From a virus, in the IMG/VR virus record IMGVR_UViG_3300000116_000109, positions 2,660 to 31,681 of that record: a DNA stretch of 29,022 nt; one strand, given 5' to 3'. The notes beneath the pieces are model-generated. The model was given only the letters and a program-made list of their open reading frames with translations, was not told where the DNA came from and ran no database searches. The position numbers and the translations under genes are program-made. Positions 6,227 through 13,472 of this stretch are shown piece after piece; the stretch's first letter is position 1; every line of letters starts with the position of its first letter.

Positions 6227-9085
6227 ATGGGAAAAATTATTGCCCAGATTGTAGACAGAAGTCGTGATAAAACCATTAAACCTGTCAAAGGGTTTAGTGG
6301 TGTTGAGACGATTCGGACTGTCTACGAACGTTATAAAATCTGGATACCAAGCCAGATGGATGCCAACATTCCAGTTGAACAGTTGGAGTGGGCAAGAAAG
6401 AAAACCATGAATTCTGGACATGGAGGAATCGAATCCTTTGAATCAATAATTCAGACAGGTTCTTTTGTTGTAATTGAGGAAGATGATAACGGTGACTGGG
6501 TAATTGATGAAGTATTGCCAAACGTTGTTTGTGATGAGATTTCTTCGGAATTTGTTTTTGGAAAAGCATCAAGCGGTTTCTCTCCAACATATTATCAAGG
6601 ACTCCAAAAAGTCCCAACTACAGCTCAAACACCCGATGGTGGTGGTTTAGTTTGTGAACTACCTCAAACTCCACAAGCGTCACTGGAAGACGAGAAGCAG
6701 CAAAAGCATAACAAAACTGAAACAATATACACTGCATGTAAGAAAGTTGATTTTGATGCTGCCAATGAAGAAATCGAAAAACTTATCAAGGATGTTGAGG
6801 ACTTAAGAACAGGACTTCTTGGAGAAGATAGTTTTTTAGCGACAAGTCAAGAATTTGTTAATCAGGTTCAGGATAAAGTTAATTCAGCATCAGCAAAGAT
6901 TGCAGAACTGACTGCTGATTTGGTGCAAGAAATAAGAAAATATGTACTTAGAAAAGTCAATGCAGGTATCAATGACTTAACTGGAAATGCACCATTAAGT
7001 ACCAGATATATTGTAAACGAAGCAAAGGATAAAGGACTTAGCACTCTATCTTGTCTCTTCGCAAAAATATTAGCAAATCTTGAGAATTTAATTTATGACC
7101 TACTGAGTCAATTGATTGATTATGTTCTTAATACCTCAACGTGTTTAATTGAGAATTTTATTTCTAATTTTATTGGACAAATAGTTGCTCAGTTAACAGA
7201 ATTAATTAATATAATATTAGAACCAATATCAAGTCTTCTTGGTTCTGTAATTAGTTTCACTAGTGAAATCTTAGATTTTGTTATTTCAATTCTTGACTTT
7301 CTATTATGTAAAGAAGAAAATCTTTGCCCTCAAATTGAGAAATATAATCCTCTTGATGGCCCTGTAGTGTCAGGTGGTTCTCTTACTTTAGATATTAATT
7401 CAATATTTGAAAGTGCCAAAGGAGTAGCAGATAGTTTCCAAGGTATTATTGATATACCAGAGAACATAGAAGATTATGAGTTTGTCTTTGATGCACAAGC
7501 AGCACTTGACGCAACATTAGATTCTTGTAATGTTGGATTTGAAGAGTGTGGTGTTCCTAGTGTAGTATTCTGGGGTGGCTCTGGTTCTGGTGCAACGGGC
7601 AATGCAGTAGTCAATGCTGTTGGTGATATTATTGGTGTTGATTTAGTACTGCCTGGGGATTATGAACAAGCACCTATTATTGACTTTGAGGATAACTGTG
7701 GAAATGGAGTAGGTGCTGAAGCTATTCCTGTTCTTGGTGAGGTTACGGTAGAGACTGGAATAGGCACCGATGGAACTGGAATTGTTGTTGATGTTGTTGA
7801 TGTTGATGATGTTGGAGTAGGAACTGGAACCACTACAACTACAGGTATTACTGGTGTTGTAATAACGAATCCTGGATATGGATATCTTCCCTCTCCAAAT
7901 GGTTCAAAGGGAGGAATGGGTAGAGTATGGGCAGATAGATGTCAAACTGTAGTAAGAAGAGCTAATAGAAGTTGGGATGCACCATATAGTGAAGGTAATA
8001 TTATTCGACTGTATTATGGAGATAGAATAACATTACCTGGGCAAAGTGAAGTTGTAATTGACTGTGACTTCAACGCTATAGAACTTCCTGGATGTATAGA
8101 AACTGGGGAGAAATATTGTTATAAAGATATGCGTGGTTTTGATGATGGTTCATCTGGAACGTCTTTGGAGAACTTCAACATTAAGAGCATGGTTGGATTT
8201 GATGATATCAGAGGTTCAAATCCAAGAGTTACTCCACCAATTTCTATTGAGCACCAAAATCTTGTAAAGCAACTCAGCGAAACAGAAAGAGGAAGAGAAT
8301 TATTTGAGGAAGAAAGAAAACTTGTAGAGTCTGGTGCTGTTACTGATTTTGGCCGTCCAGATCAGTTTGGATTTACTAATGACTATCCTTATGCAAGAGA
8401 ACTTGGATTTAGTGATAGTGATATTAGATATTATCTTGAAGGTTTCTACTCTAAGATTCTTGGCAAGAGACTTGGCCCTTTGATGAAACTAAAGTTGGAA
8501 GATCCAAACTTTGGCCCTTTACCAAAGGCACTGAGAGGTGGTGGAACTTCTGGTATATTTGATTGTGAAACAGATTATCCTTATGCACTTTCATTGGGAT
8601 TCAATGATAAAGACATTCGTTATTATCTTGAAAATGTTTATCGTGGAAAGATAGATGAATGTATGCAGAGAAAATTAAATGATGCAAACTTTGGTAGAGT
8701 TGATTATTATGTTGAACTGACTGCTCCTGGATGTCCCCCAGATCAACTGGTTGGTGACTATGAAGTTATCAGTGAAATTGGTGACGTTTATATTGATGAT
8801 GGTGGATTTGGATATCAACCAGGAGATACTGCAACAGTATTAGATTGCTCTGGCAATCCTGATGCTTCTGCTAAGGTTGAAATAACTGTCGATCAACGTG
8901 GAGTTATTACTAATGCAAAAGTGATTAATCCTGGAGCAAATTACACATGTATTCCTGAAATTATCATAAATACTGACACAGGATACAATGCAAGATTAAT
9001 TCCTGTTCTCAAATTTACGAGAGCGGAAGATGTTCCTCCTGGCACACAAGTTCTCCAAGTCATTGATTGTGTAGGTAGAGTATAA
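6227..9085 (+). CDS. large baseplate hub structural protein with hydrophobic helical region and internal repeats
   Basis: This 952-aa protein follows the CP12-like gene by 7 bases. The N terminus (about 1-110) is beta-rich with SFVVIEEDDNGDWVIDEV, which could be an OB-like or gp5-N-like domain. Residues about 185-265 are amphipathic helices, followed by about 100 residues of strongly hydrophobic helix (about 270-365, Leu/Ile/Phe-rich with scattered Cys). Later parts hold beta repeats of the type VITNPGYGYLP (about 545-560) and VYIDDGGFGYQPGD plus VINPGANYTC near the C terminus, and two copies of a DYPYA..LGF.D.DIRYYLE unit (from residues 719 and 783). Cyanophage hub regions commonly carry such a giant protein. 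Its precise baseplate position cannot be read from sequence. TAATG overlap couples it to the spike gene. Confidence 0.7.
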   Translation: MGKIIAQIVDRSRDKTIKPVKGFSGVETIRTVYERYKIWIPSQMDANIPVEQLEWARKKTMNSGHGGIESFESIIQTGSFVVIEEDDNGDWVIDEVLPNVVCDEISSEFVFGKASSGFSPTYYQGLQKVPTTAQTPDGGGLVCELPQTPQASLEDEKQQKHNKTETIYTACKKVDFDAANEEIEKLIKDVEDLRTGLLGEDSFLATSQEFVNQVQDKVNSASAKIAELTADLVQEIRKYVLRKVNAGINDLTGNAPLSTRYIVNEAKDKGLSTLSCLFAKILANLENLIYDLLSQLIDYVLNTSTCLIENFISNFIGQIVAQLTELINIILEPISSLLGSVISFTSEILDFVISILDFLLCKEENLCPQIEKYNPLDGPVVSGGSLTLDINSIFESAKGVADSFQGIIDIPENIEDYEFVFDAQAALDATLDSCNVGFEECGVPSVVFWGGSGSGATGNAVVNAVGDIIGVDLVLPGDYEQAPIIDFEDNCGNGVGAEAIPVLGEVTVETGIGTDGTGIVVDVVDVDDVGVGTGTTTTTGITGVVITNPGYGYLPSPNGSKGGMGRVWADRCQTVVRRANRSWDAPYSEGNIIRLYYGDRITLPGQSEVVIDCDFNAIELPGCIETGEKYCYKDMRGFDDGSSGTSLENFNIKSMVGFDDIRGSNPRVTPPISIEHQNLVKQLSETERGRELFEEERKLVESGAVTDFGRPDQFGFTNDYPYARELGFSDSDIRYYLEGFYSKILGKRLGPLMKLKLEDPNFGPLPKALRGGGTSGIFDCETDYPYALSLGFNDKDIRYYLENVYRGKIDECMQRKLNDANFGRVDYYVELTAPGCPPDQLVGDYEVISEIGDVYIDDGGFGYQPGDTATVLDCSGNPDASAKVEITVDQRGVITNAKVINPGANYTCIPEIIINTDTGYNARLIPVLKFTRAEDVPPGTQVLQVIDCVGRV
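8381..8695 (+). repeat. two-copy protein repeat (DYPYA/DIRYYLE) within the 952-aa hub protein
   Basis: Copy 1 is encoded at 8381-8515 and copy 2 at 8573-8695, offset 192 bases (64 codons). Both start DYPYA, continue LGF-(S/N)-D-x-DIRYYLE, and end (D/A)NFG. Copy 2 is four residues shorter. A small helical duplicated module. Confidence 0.8.
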
Positions 9086-9759
9086 TGGCAGAAACAGAAT
9101 CCAAATCATTTAGGAAAGTATGCACTGAGGAAGGTGAAGTAGTATTTGGTGATACATGTAAAAACAATGTGAAGATGGCAGTTATGATTCGCCGTCTTTT
9201 TCCTAATGCAAACTTTCAAACCTCACATTATATTGCACTTCAGATGAGTGGTGCTCTTGATGGTGCTATCATTGCTAGTGCTCCATCAGTATTTACTGTT
9301 CTTTGTGGAGAAAAACCAGTCAAGGTTGACTCTGAAGGTAACTTCAACCTTAGCAATACTACTGGTAACAAAAGTGAGGGAATTGGTGCATATATTCGTT
9401 CTGAAAATGGTGATATTGTTTTAAGTGCTCCTAATGGTAGAGTCAGAATCATGGCAAGAGATATTGATTTGATTGCTAAGGGTAATGGAAGTACCACTGG
9501 TTATGTAAATGTCAGAGCAAATTCTACTATCGATTCTGATGCACCCACAATTAACATGCAAGCTGCAGATGCAATTGGCCTTGCTGCTGAAAGAAACTTA
9601 AATGTAAATGTCCCAGGTACATACAAGGTTTCTTGTGGAAATTCTAAACTTGTTGAAGGGCCTGATGTTTCAATTACAACCGGTTTGCTAGGTTCTGGTT
9701 CAAATACGATACTTCAATCTGCAGAAGGACTTTTAAAGTTAATTCAGAGTATACTATAA
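9085..9759 (+). CDS. baseplate central spike protein, gp5 C-terminal/VgrG-like beta-helix
   Basis: This 224-aa protein starts in a TAATG overlap with the previous gene. Residues about 95-190 show short alternating beta strands with turns: YIRSENGDIVLSAPNGRVRI, then ARDIDLIAKGNG, then GYVNVRANSTI, then INMQAADAIGLAAERN. This pattern of consecutive 'G-I-x-L/S-A-x-G-x-I/V' strands is characteristic of the triple-stranded beta-helix in T4 gp5C, VgrG and related needles. No lysozyme domain is present, consistent with murein cutting being placed on the 833-aa protein. It probably trimerises on the gp27-like hub and forms the membrane-piercing tip. The fold call comes from pattern recognition, not alignment. 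Confidence 0.68.
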   Translation: MAETESKSFRKVCTEEGEVVFGDTCKNNVKMAVMIRRLFPNANFQTSHYIALQMSGALDGAIIASAPSVFTVLCGEKPVKVDSEGNFNLSNTTGNKSEGIGAYIRSENGDIVLSAPNGRVRIMARDIDLIAKGNGSTTGYVNVRANSTIDSDAPTINMQAADAIGLAAERNLNVNVPGTYKVSCGNSKLVEGPDVSITTGLLGSGSNTILQSAEGLLKLIQSIL

Positions 9760-9760
9760 C

Positions 9761-10774
9761 ATGGAAGTAACTGATATTCACGTAGGTAAACAACTACAAG
9801 TAAATTATAGTGTTCAGGGACTAACACCGAATCCTCCTCTTGTATATGGATTTGGACCAACTGCTGTTCCTGGCACTGGATTTTTTAATGGTGGTATACT
9901 GGTTGGAAGTCCATTATCTTACCCAATACCTAATGTTCCAGAAGCAACCTTGATGGTTGGAAGAGCAGAACCAGTTTCAAATCCACTTGCTTCTGTTGCA
10001 CCATCTATTTTTAAAGTTACTTCAAGAGCTTCCATAACTCCAGTAGGAACTCCAATTGATGTAATGTTGGGAGATCCTACTGGCCCTGTTGGAGTTACTT
10101 GTTTTTGTGGCATTCAACCATTTACTGTCCAATCTGGATCTATTAATTTAGTTACTCTTGCTTCCTATAGTTTAGTTTCTCCTTTTAGAAATGAGGTTGG
10201 AGCTTCAGAAGACATAGGAGCAAAAGTTTTTGGTGGTTCGAAAGCAGAATTGGGAGTTGATTCAAACTTATCCCTTGCATATAACTCCGCACCTATAATC
10301 GGAAATGCTCCACTTGACGTGCCAGATTATAAGTCATCAGTTACTACGTTAAATGCAACATATTTCTTAGCAAAAAGTAAAAAATCATTTGATATTCCCC
10401 ACCCAACTAAAGAGAATCATAGACTTCGTTACATTTGCTTAGAAGGGCCTGGTGCAGAAGTTTATTTCCGTGGAAAATTAGAGGATACTAATGTAATAGA
10501 AGTACCTGATTATTGGACAGGTTTGGTAGATGCAGAAACAATTACAGTAAATTTAACTCCGATTGGATGTTATCAAGAATTATTTGTTGAAAAAATTGAG
10601 TGGGGAAGTAGAATTATAATCAAAAATAATGCTGGTGGGCCAATCAAATGCCATTACACTGTATATGGAGAAAGAAAAGATGTTGAAAAGAACATTCCTG
10701 AATATGAGGGATTGACACCAGAGGATTATCCAGGAGATAATAGTAACTATGTGATTAATGGGGGTATAAAATAA
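9761..10774 (+). CDS. virion structural protein with C-terminal beta domain shared with the 87-aa gene
   Basis: This 337-aa protein starts one base after the spike stop. The N-terminal half (about 1-160) is rich in Gly, Pro and hydrophobic strands (GTGFFNGGILVGSPLSYPIP; GPVGVTCFCGIQP). Residues about 205-310 form a separate domain: KSFDIPHP, then HRLRYICLEGPGAEVYFRGK, then YWTGLVD, then ITVNLTPIGC, then PIKCHYTVYGER. The second part of that domain, with the almost identical ITVNLTPIG, is found again in the 87-aa gene at 12182. This 'HPxKxxxRLRYxCLEGPExxVYxRG' pattern is common at the ends of phage fibre or wedge proteins. It is likely a baseplate or fibre-attachment component. The exact assignment is unknown. 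Confidence 0.65.
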   Translation: MEVTDIHVGKQLQVNYSVQGLTPNPPLVYGFGPTAVPGTGFFNGGILVGSPLSYPIPNVPEATLMVGRAEPVSNPLASVAPSIFKVTSRASITPVGTPIDVMLGDPTGPVGVTCFCGIQPFTVQSGSINLVTLASYSLVSPFRNEVGASEDIGAKVFGGSKAELGVDSNLSLAYNSAPIIGNAPLDVPDYKSSVTTLNATYFLAKSKKSFDIPHPTKENHRLRYICLEGPGAEVYFRGKLEDTNVIEVPDYWTGLVDAETITVNLTPIGCYQELFVEKIEWGSRIIIKNNAGGPIKCHYTVYGERKDVEKNIPEYEGLTPEDYPGDNSNYVINGGIK

Positions 10775-12177
10775 TGGCAAGCACAAGTAGAACATTTGAT
10801 ATTAATCAAATTGTAAGTGAAAAGTATTCACAACAAACAAATACAATTGATTTTGCAAAAACTCAAATTGTAATTCTTGATGAAGCAAAGGAACCATATA
10901 AGGCAGCATTATATGGTATTGATGCTTCTCTTTACCAAGACATTCAAGATGTCAATGATACTCTGGTTGCTGTTACGTCTGCATATCAAGCAAGAATTGA
11001 TGCTGGATGTAGAACTGATTTGTTTTGGGCACAGACTGGATTTACCACTGTTCCAACAAACACTTGGACGTATCAATGTACAAGAGTTAGTTATGTAGGA
11101 TATTCCACAGCATATCAAATTCCTGCTGGAGTAGGACTTGGTTCTACTGGAACTCCAATTCCTGATAACTATGGTTATCTAACTGACAATATGCATGGAA
11201 TTAAACAATATTCGGAACCTTATTTTGAAGATTTGTTAGATACCTATGTTGGTTCTGGTATTGGTACAATTGGAGTTGGAACATCCGAATTGTATATTCT
11301 TGCGCCAGTTAATACAACAGGAATACAGGGATTAGAAGTTGGGCAGATTGTTACATCATCAAAAGATTTAGTATTTGCTAGTAATGTGAATACTATTGTT
11401 GGTATTGGTACGACTATTAAAGACTTGTCTACAATTCCTGATTTGGGAATTACAACAAACAAGAGCACCATTAATGTACTTACTCTTGAAAATCAAGCAA
11501 TTGGAAGCGCAGAAGCGCCTGAAGAGGATAATAGTTATGTGACATTTACTGTCTTGATAGATCCTAATGATTTGCCAGACGATTTTGCTATTGATTTTAA
11601 TTCGCCAGCATATACACCACAAACTGTTTCAATGATGAATAGTTCTAGTGTTGGTTCTGCAACATCAACTGTTTATGATAATTCAGGAAAACCAAATATT
11701 TCTCAACAATGGAATCAGTTTCTTAATGGTTTCCCTAATCCAGATGATGAAGATTCTGAGATATCACCTCCTAATGTTGGAGCAGGTATTACTCATTATC
11801 TTGTTGGATTTAGTAGTGAACCAACATATCTTGGAGTCGCTGCAACAGTAGGACAGATTGTTACATCAACAACTCAATTTGGATATCCATTATCTCCTGT
11901 TGGTTATGCTACTTTACCAGCATGTCCAACTGAAGAAGCAGCATTAACTGCTGCAATTTCGGCAAGAGATGCAAAAGAAGCGGAGTTCTCTTCTGGTATC
12001 GGTACTTTTAATAGCAAACTTAATTTAGTAAATGCATTGAGAGAAGATATGTCAGAATTGAACCTGAGGATATGGGCATATAGAATGCAAATCGGTCAAG
12101 CACAAACAAATCAAACCAAATATAATACTTTTAGTGCATTAATCAACGAAAATCAAGATTTAATCGATAATATTTAA
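10774..12177 (+). CDS. virion structural protein, function unassigned
   Basis: This 467-aa protein starts in a TAATG overlap with the previous stop. The N-terminal 90 residues are helical and end in an aromatic patch (DLFWAQTGFTTVPTNTWTY). The middle (about 110-380) is beta-rich with GVGLGSTGTP and GIGTTI motifs typical of cyanophage fibre and baseplate proteins, and contains two similar segments, VGQIVTSSKDL and VGQIVTSTTQF, about 175 residues apart. The last 80 residues (about 385-467) are a long amphipathic helix suggesting a coiled coil, possibly for trimerisation. It is flanked by two genes sharing a domain, so it probably acts with them in the same baseplate or fibre-base substructure. 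I do not recognise a T4 counterpart. Confidence 0.62.
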   Translation: MASTSRTFDINQIVSEKYSQQTNTIDFAKTQIVILDEAKEPYKAALYGIDASLYQDIQDVNDTLVAVTSAYQARIDAGCRTDLFWAQTGFTTVPTNTWTYQCTRVSYVGYSTAYQIPAGVGLGSTGTPIPDNYGYLTDNMHGIKQYSEPYFEDLLDTYVGSGIGTIGVGTSELYILAPVNTTGIQGLEVGQIVTSSKDLVFASNVNTIVGIGTTIKDLSTIPDLGITTNKSTINVLTLENQAIGSAEAPEEDNSYVTFTVLIDPNDLPDDFAIDFNSPAYTPQTVSMMNSSSVGSATSTVYDNSGKPNISQQWNQFLNGFPNPDDEDSEISPPNVGAGITHYLVGFSSEPTYLGVAATVGQIVTSTTQFGYPLSPVGYATLPACPTEEAALTAAISARDAKEAEFSSGIGTFNSKLNLVNALREDMSELNLRIWAYRMQIGQAQTNQTKYNTFSALINENQDLIDNI

Positions 12178-12181
12178 AATT

Positions 12182-12445
12182 ATGAAAGACTATCAATTTA
12201 TTAAATCAAATAAGGAGTATGCTCTACTTTCTGGCAGAGCTAAAAGTACAGTCATTAAACTTCCTGAAGAGTGGGAAGAATTTGTTGACTTGTCTAAAAT
12301 TACAGTAAACTTAACTCCAATTGGAGCAAATCAAAATCTTATTGTAAAAAGGACACAGGGACGTGAGGTGCATCTGCAAACGAACGGGTTGCCCGTGGAC
12401 TGCTACTACATGATTATGGGTGAGGTGCTTGACAAGGACGCTTGA
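12182..12445 (+). CDS. small structural protein homologous to the C-terminal domain of the 337-aa protein
   Basis: This 87-aa protein starts five bases after the previous stop. It contains VIKLPEEWEEFVDLSKITVNL and ends with a strand pattern (PVDCYYMIMGEV) that aligns with residues about 240-310 of the protein at 9761 (VIEVPDYW...ITVNLTPIG...IKCHYTVYGE). The DNA around the shared motif is also close (25 of 27 bases match between 10541-10567 and 12299-12325, counted by eye), suggesting a duplication. It is a stand-alone copy of a beta domain and may cap or decorate the same structure. Its last third is clearly GC-richer than neighbouring DNA and holds the -35 box of the promoter at 12429. Confidence 0.68.
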   Translation: MKDYQFIKSNKEYALLSGRAKSTVIKLPEEWEEFVDLSKITVNLTPIGANQNLIVKRTQGREVHLQTNGLPVDCYYMIMGEVLDKDA

Positions 12446-12457
12446 GCACCCTATAAT
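12429..12457 (+). promoter_or_regulatory. consensus sigma-70 promoter (host-type, early-like)
   Basis: TTGACA (12429-12434), a spacer of exactly 17 nt, then TATAAT (12452-12457): both hexamers match the consensus. The expected start lies near 12463-12466, just before the 60-aa gene and tRNA-Leu. The -35 box is inside the end of the preceding coding sequence. Cyanophage early promoters are host sigma-70-like, whereas structural genes use T4-late-like boxes, so this likely gives the islet separate and earlier transcription. Confidence 0.85.
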
Positions 12458-12480
12458 ATACAGGTAATCAAACGAACCCC

Positions 12481-12663
12481 ATGCAAGACGAATTCCTCAC
12501 CCGTTGTGTAGTAGATCCTGTTAAGCGCAGTATCTACCTTTATTCGAATGAGGGTGATGAAAAAACTGTTACTTGTGAAACAGTTGAACAATTCATGAAC
12601 GTATTGGAATTTGTGCGTGCTACTTGTAACGAAGAAACCATTGCATATGCTAGTCCACTCTGA
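12481..12663 (+). CDS. conserved small acidic protein, unknown function
   Basis: This 60-aa protein is the first gene after the sigma-70 promoter, with ATG at 12481 about 15-18 bases into the predicted transcript and no strong Shine-Dalgarno sequence. It begins MQDEFLTRCVVDPVKRSIYL and continues with an acidic helix (ETVEQFMNVLEFVRATC). It looks like the small early proteins common in T4-like cyanophages, but no function is known to me. Three Cys residues are present with no obvious metal-binding spacing. Its end overlaps a possible upstream start of the next gene. Confidence 0.6.
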   Translation: MQDEFLTRCVVDPVKRSIYLYSNEGDEKTVTCETVEQFMNVLEFVRATCNEETIAYASPL

Positions 12664-12698
12664 TAAGCTATACGAAGAAGTCCTCAAGTTTTATAGGT

Positions 12699-12890
12699 AT
12701 GCGCCCAGAAACCAGAAAGTCAATGGAGATGCTATTCTCCGCAAAATGGAATCTTCCAAAAGCAGCAAAGAATGCTGGTTTAACCAACAAGGAGATGAAA
12801 ATTACATTTAACGAATATTGTACTTTTCATCCTTCTACTTACGAAAATCCTAAAGAAGTTTTACTGCCCCGACCACATTTCCCTGGATAG
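12699..12890 (+). CDS. small helical, HTH-like protein (possibly the 3' part of a frameshifted gene)
   Basis: This 63-aa reading frame starts at ATG 12699. Its core, RKSMEMLFSAKWNLPKAAKN followed by AGLTNKEMKITF, has the spacing of a helix-turn-helix (A-x-x-A-G-L-T), so DNA binding is possible. Immediately upstream, in another frame, 12647-12697 encodes a sensible helical peptide ending KLYEEVLKFYR, which would fuse naturally to MRPETRK by a +1 shift near 12695-12699. The native gene may therefore be 12647-12890 with a frameshift, or there may be two overlapping genes. It ends nine bases before the tRNA-Leu gene. Confidence 0.55.
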   Translation: MRPETRKSMEMLFSAKWNLPKAAKNAGLTNKEMKITFNEYCTFHPSTYENPKEVLLPRPHFPG

Positions 12891-12899
12891 GGTTTTTCT

Positions 12900-12984
12900 G
12901 CGAGTATGGCGGAATCGGTAGACGCACCAGACTTAAAATCTGTTGGGCATTGTGCCCGTGGGAGTTCAAGTCTCCCTACTCGCA
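12900..12984 (+). tRNA. tRNA-Leu (anticodon UAA)
   Basis: The sequence folds as a class II tRNA. The acceptor stem GCGAGTA pairs with TACTCGC (12977-12983), with discriminator A at 12984. The anticodon loop CTTAAAA carries TAA at 12934-12936. A long variable arm (TGGGC/GCCCG) is present, and the T arm GGGAG-TTCAAGT-CTCCC is canonical. No CCA is encoded. UUA is a frequent Leu codon in the AT-rich genes here, so supplementing it is plausible. Confidence 0.95.
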
Positions 12985-12985
12985 T

Positions 12986-13008
12986 TACCCTAAATATCCT
13001 TTAGGGTA
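12986..13008 (+). other. perfect 9-bp hairpin just after tRNA-Leu
   Basis: TACCCTAAA (12986-12994) pairs with TTTAGGGTA (13000-13008) around a TATCC loop. There is no U-tract after it, so a strong intrinsic terminator is unlikely. It may delimit tRNA 3' processing or stabilise the upstream RNA. The left arm and loop also contain CTAAATA, which resembles a late box. Confidence 0.6.
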
Positions 13009-13020
13009 CGAATTAGTCCC

Positions 13021-13290
13021 ATGAAATACCGTATAGACGCTAGATACGTTTGGTATAATAAGGGAAAAATGATAGTCTTAATGTATTTCATACAAGGACT
13101 TCCATTTACTTTTGATGAATTGCCTGATGATGGACTCTACGATTTGAGTGCTATTGAGTTAGCAGATTGTGAAAGAAGATGGGAACCAGAAGAGGTTTAT
13201 AAAACATCTTTCTATTTAATTGAAGAAGAAATGCATCCCCTTATGTTTGATGTAGAATTAGAAAATCCAGAGTGTATGCCTGCAGACTAA
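13021..13290 (+). CDS. small acidic protein of unknown function
   Basis: This 89-aa protein starts at ATG 13021, 12 bases after the hairpin, with no clear ribosome-binding site. It is basic and aromatic at the N terminus (KYRIDARYVWYNKGKMIVLM) and strongly acidic afterwards (FDELPDDGLYDLSAIEL, then RRWEPEEVYKTS). No known domain is recognised. It sits between the two tRNA genes in the islet, a usual place for small cyanophage accessory genes. Confidence 0.5.
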   Translation: MKYRIDARYVWYNKGKMIVLMYFIQGLPFTFDELPDDGLYDLSAIELADCERRWEPEEVYKTSFYLIEEEMHPLMFDVELENPECMPAD

Positions 13291-13293
13291 AAA

Positions 13294-13374
13294 GTGATAA
13301 ATTTTATTGATGATTTTTTAGATGAAGACAAGTATCATGATTTGTATGAATATTGTCTCCATGCACCATGTTAA
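13294..13374 (+). pseudogene. N-terminal remnant of a 2OG-Fe(II) oxygenase gene
   Basis: A 26-codon frame starting with GTG 13294 (three bases after the previous stop) encodes a peptide with the core INFIDDFLDEDKYHDLYEYC and stops at TAA 13372. 'I-x-x-I-D-x-F-L' followed by an amphipathic helix is how many cyanophage 2OG/Fe(II) oxygenases begin. The rest of such a gene is missing, and tRNA-Thr begins six bases later. It appears to be a truncated gene start. A genuine mini-gene is possible but less likely. Confidence 0.5.
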
Positions 13375-13380
13375 ATATAT

Positions 13381-13454
13381 GCCACTTTAGCTCAGTTGGA
13401 TAGAGCAACGGTTTTGTAAACCGTAGGTCGTCGGTTCAAGTCCGACAAGTGGCT
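13381..13454 (+). tRNA. tRNA-Thr (anticodon UGU)
   Basis: Complete cloverleaf: acceptor GCCACTT pairs with AAGTGGC (13447-13453), discriminator T at 13454. The D arm is GCTC/GAGC. The anticodon stem ACGGT/ACCGT encloses loop TTTGTAA with anticodon TGT at 13415-13417. The T arm GTCGG-TTCAAGT-CCGAC is canonical. No CCA is encoded. ACA is common in the structural genes, so this tRNA may aid their translation. Confidence 0.95.
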
Positions 13455-13472
13455 TTTTAAATATTCTACAAT

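Noticed and set aside
5993-6421. Antisense frame of 142 codons across the CP12-like gene
   Set aside because: The sense strand holds two tightly packed recognisable genes; the reverse product shows no domain.
10712-10741. TTGACA with 18-nt spacer and GATAAT near the end of the 337-aa gene
   Set aside because: Off-consensus spacing and -10, within coding sequence; likely chance.
12881-12897. CCCT-GGAT-AGGG followed by five T residues before tRNA-Leu
   Set aside because: The stem is only 4 bp, too weak for a confident terminator, and would stop transcription before the tRNA.
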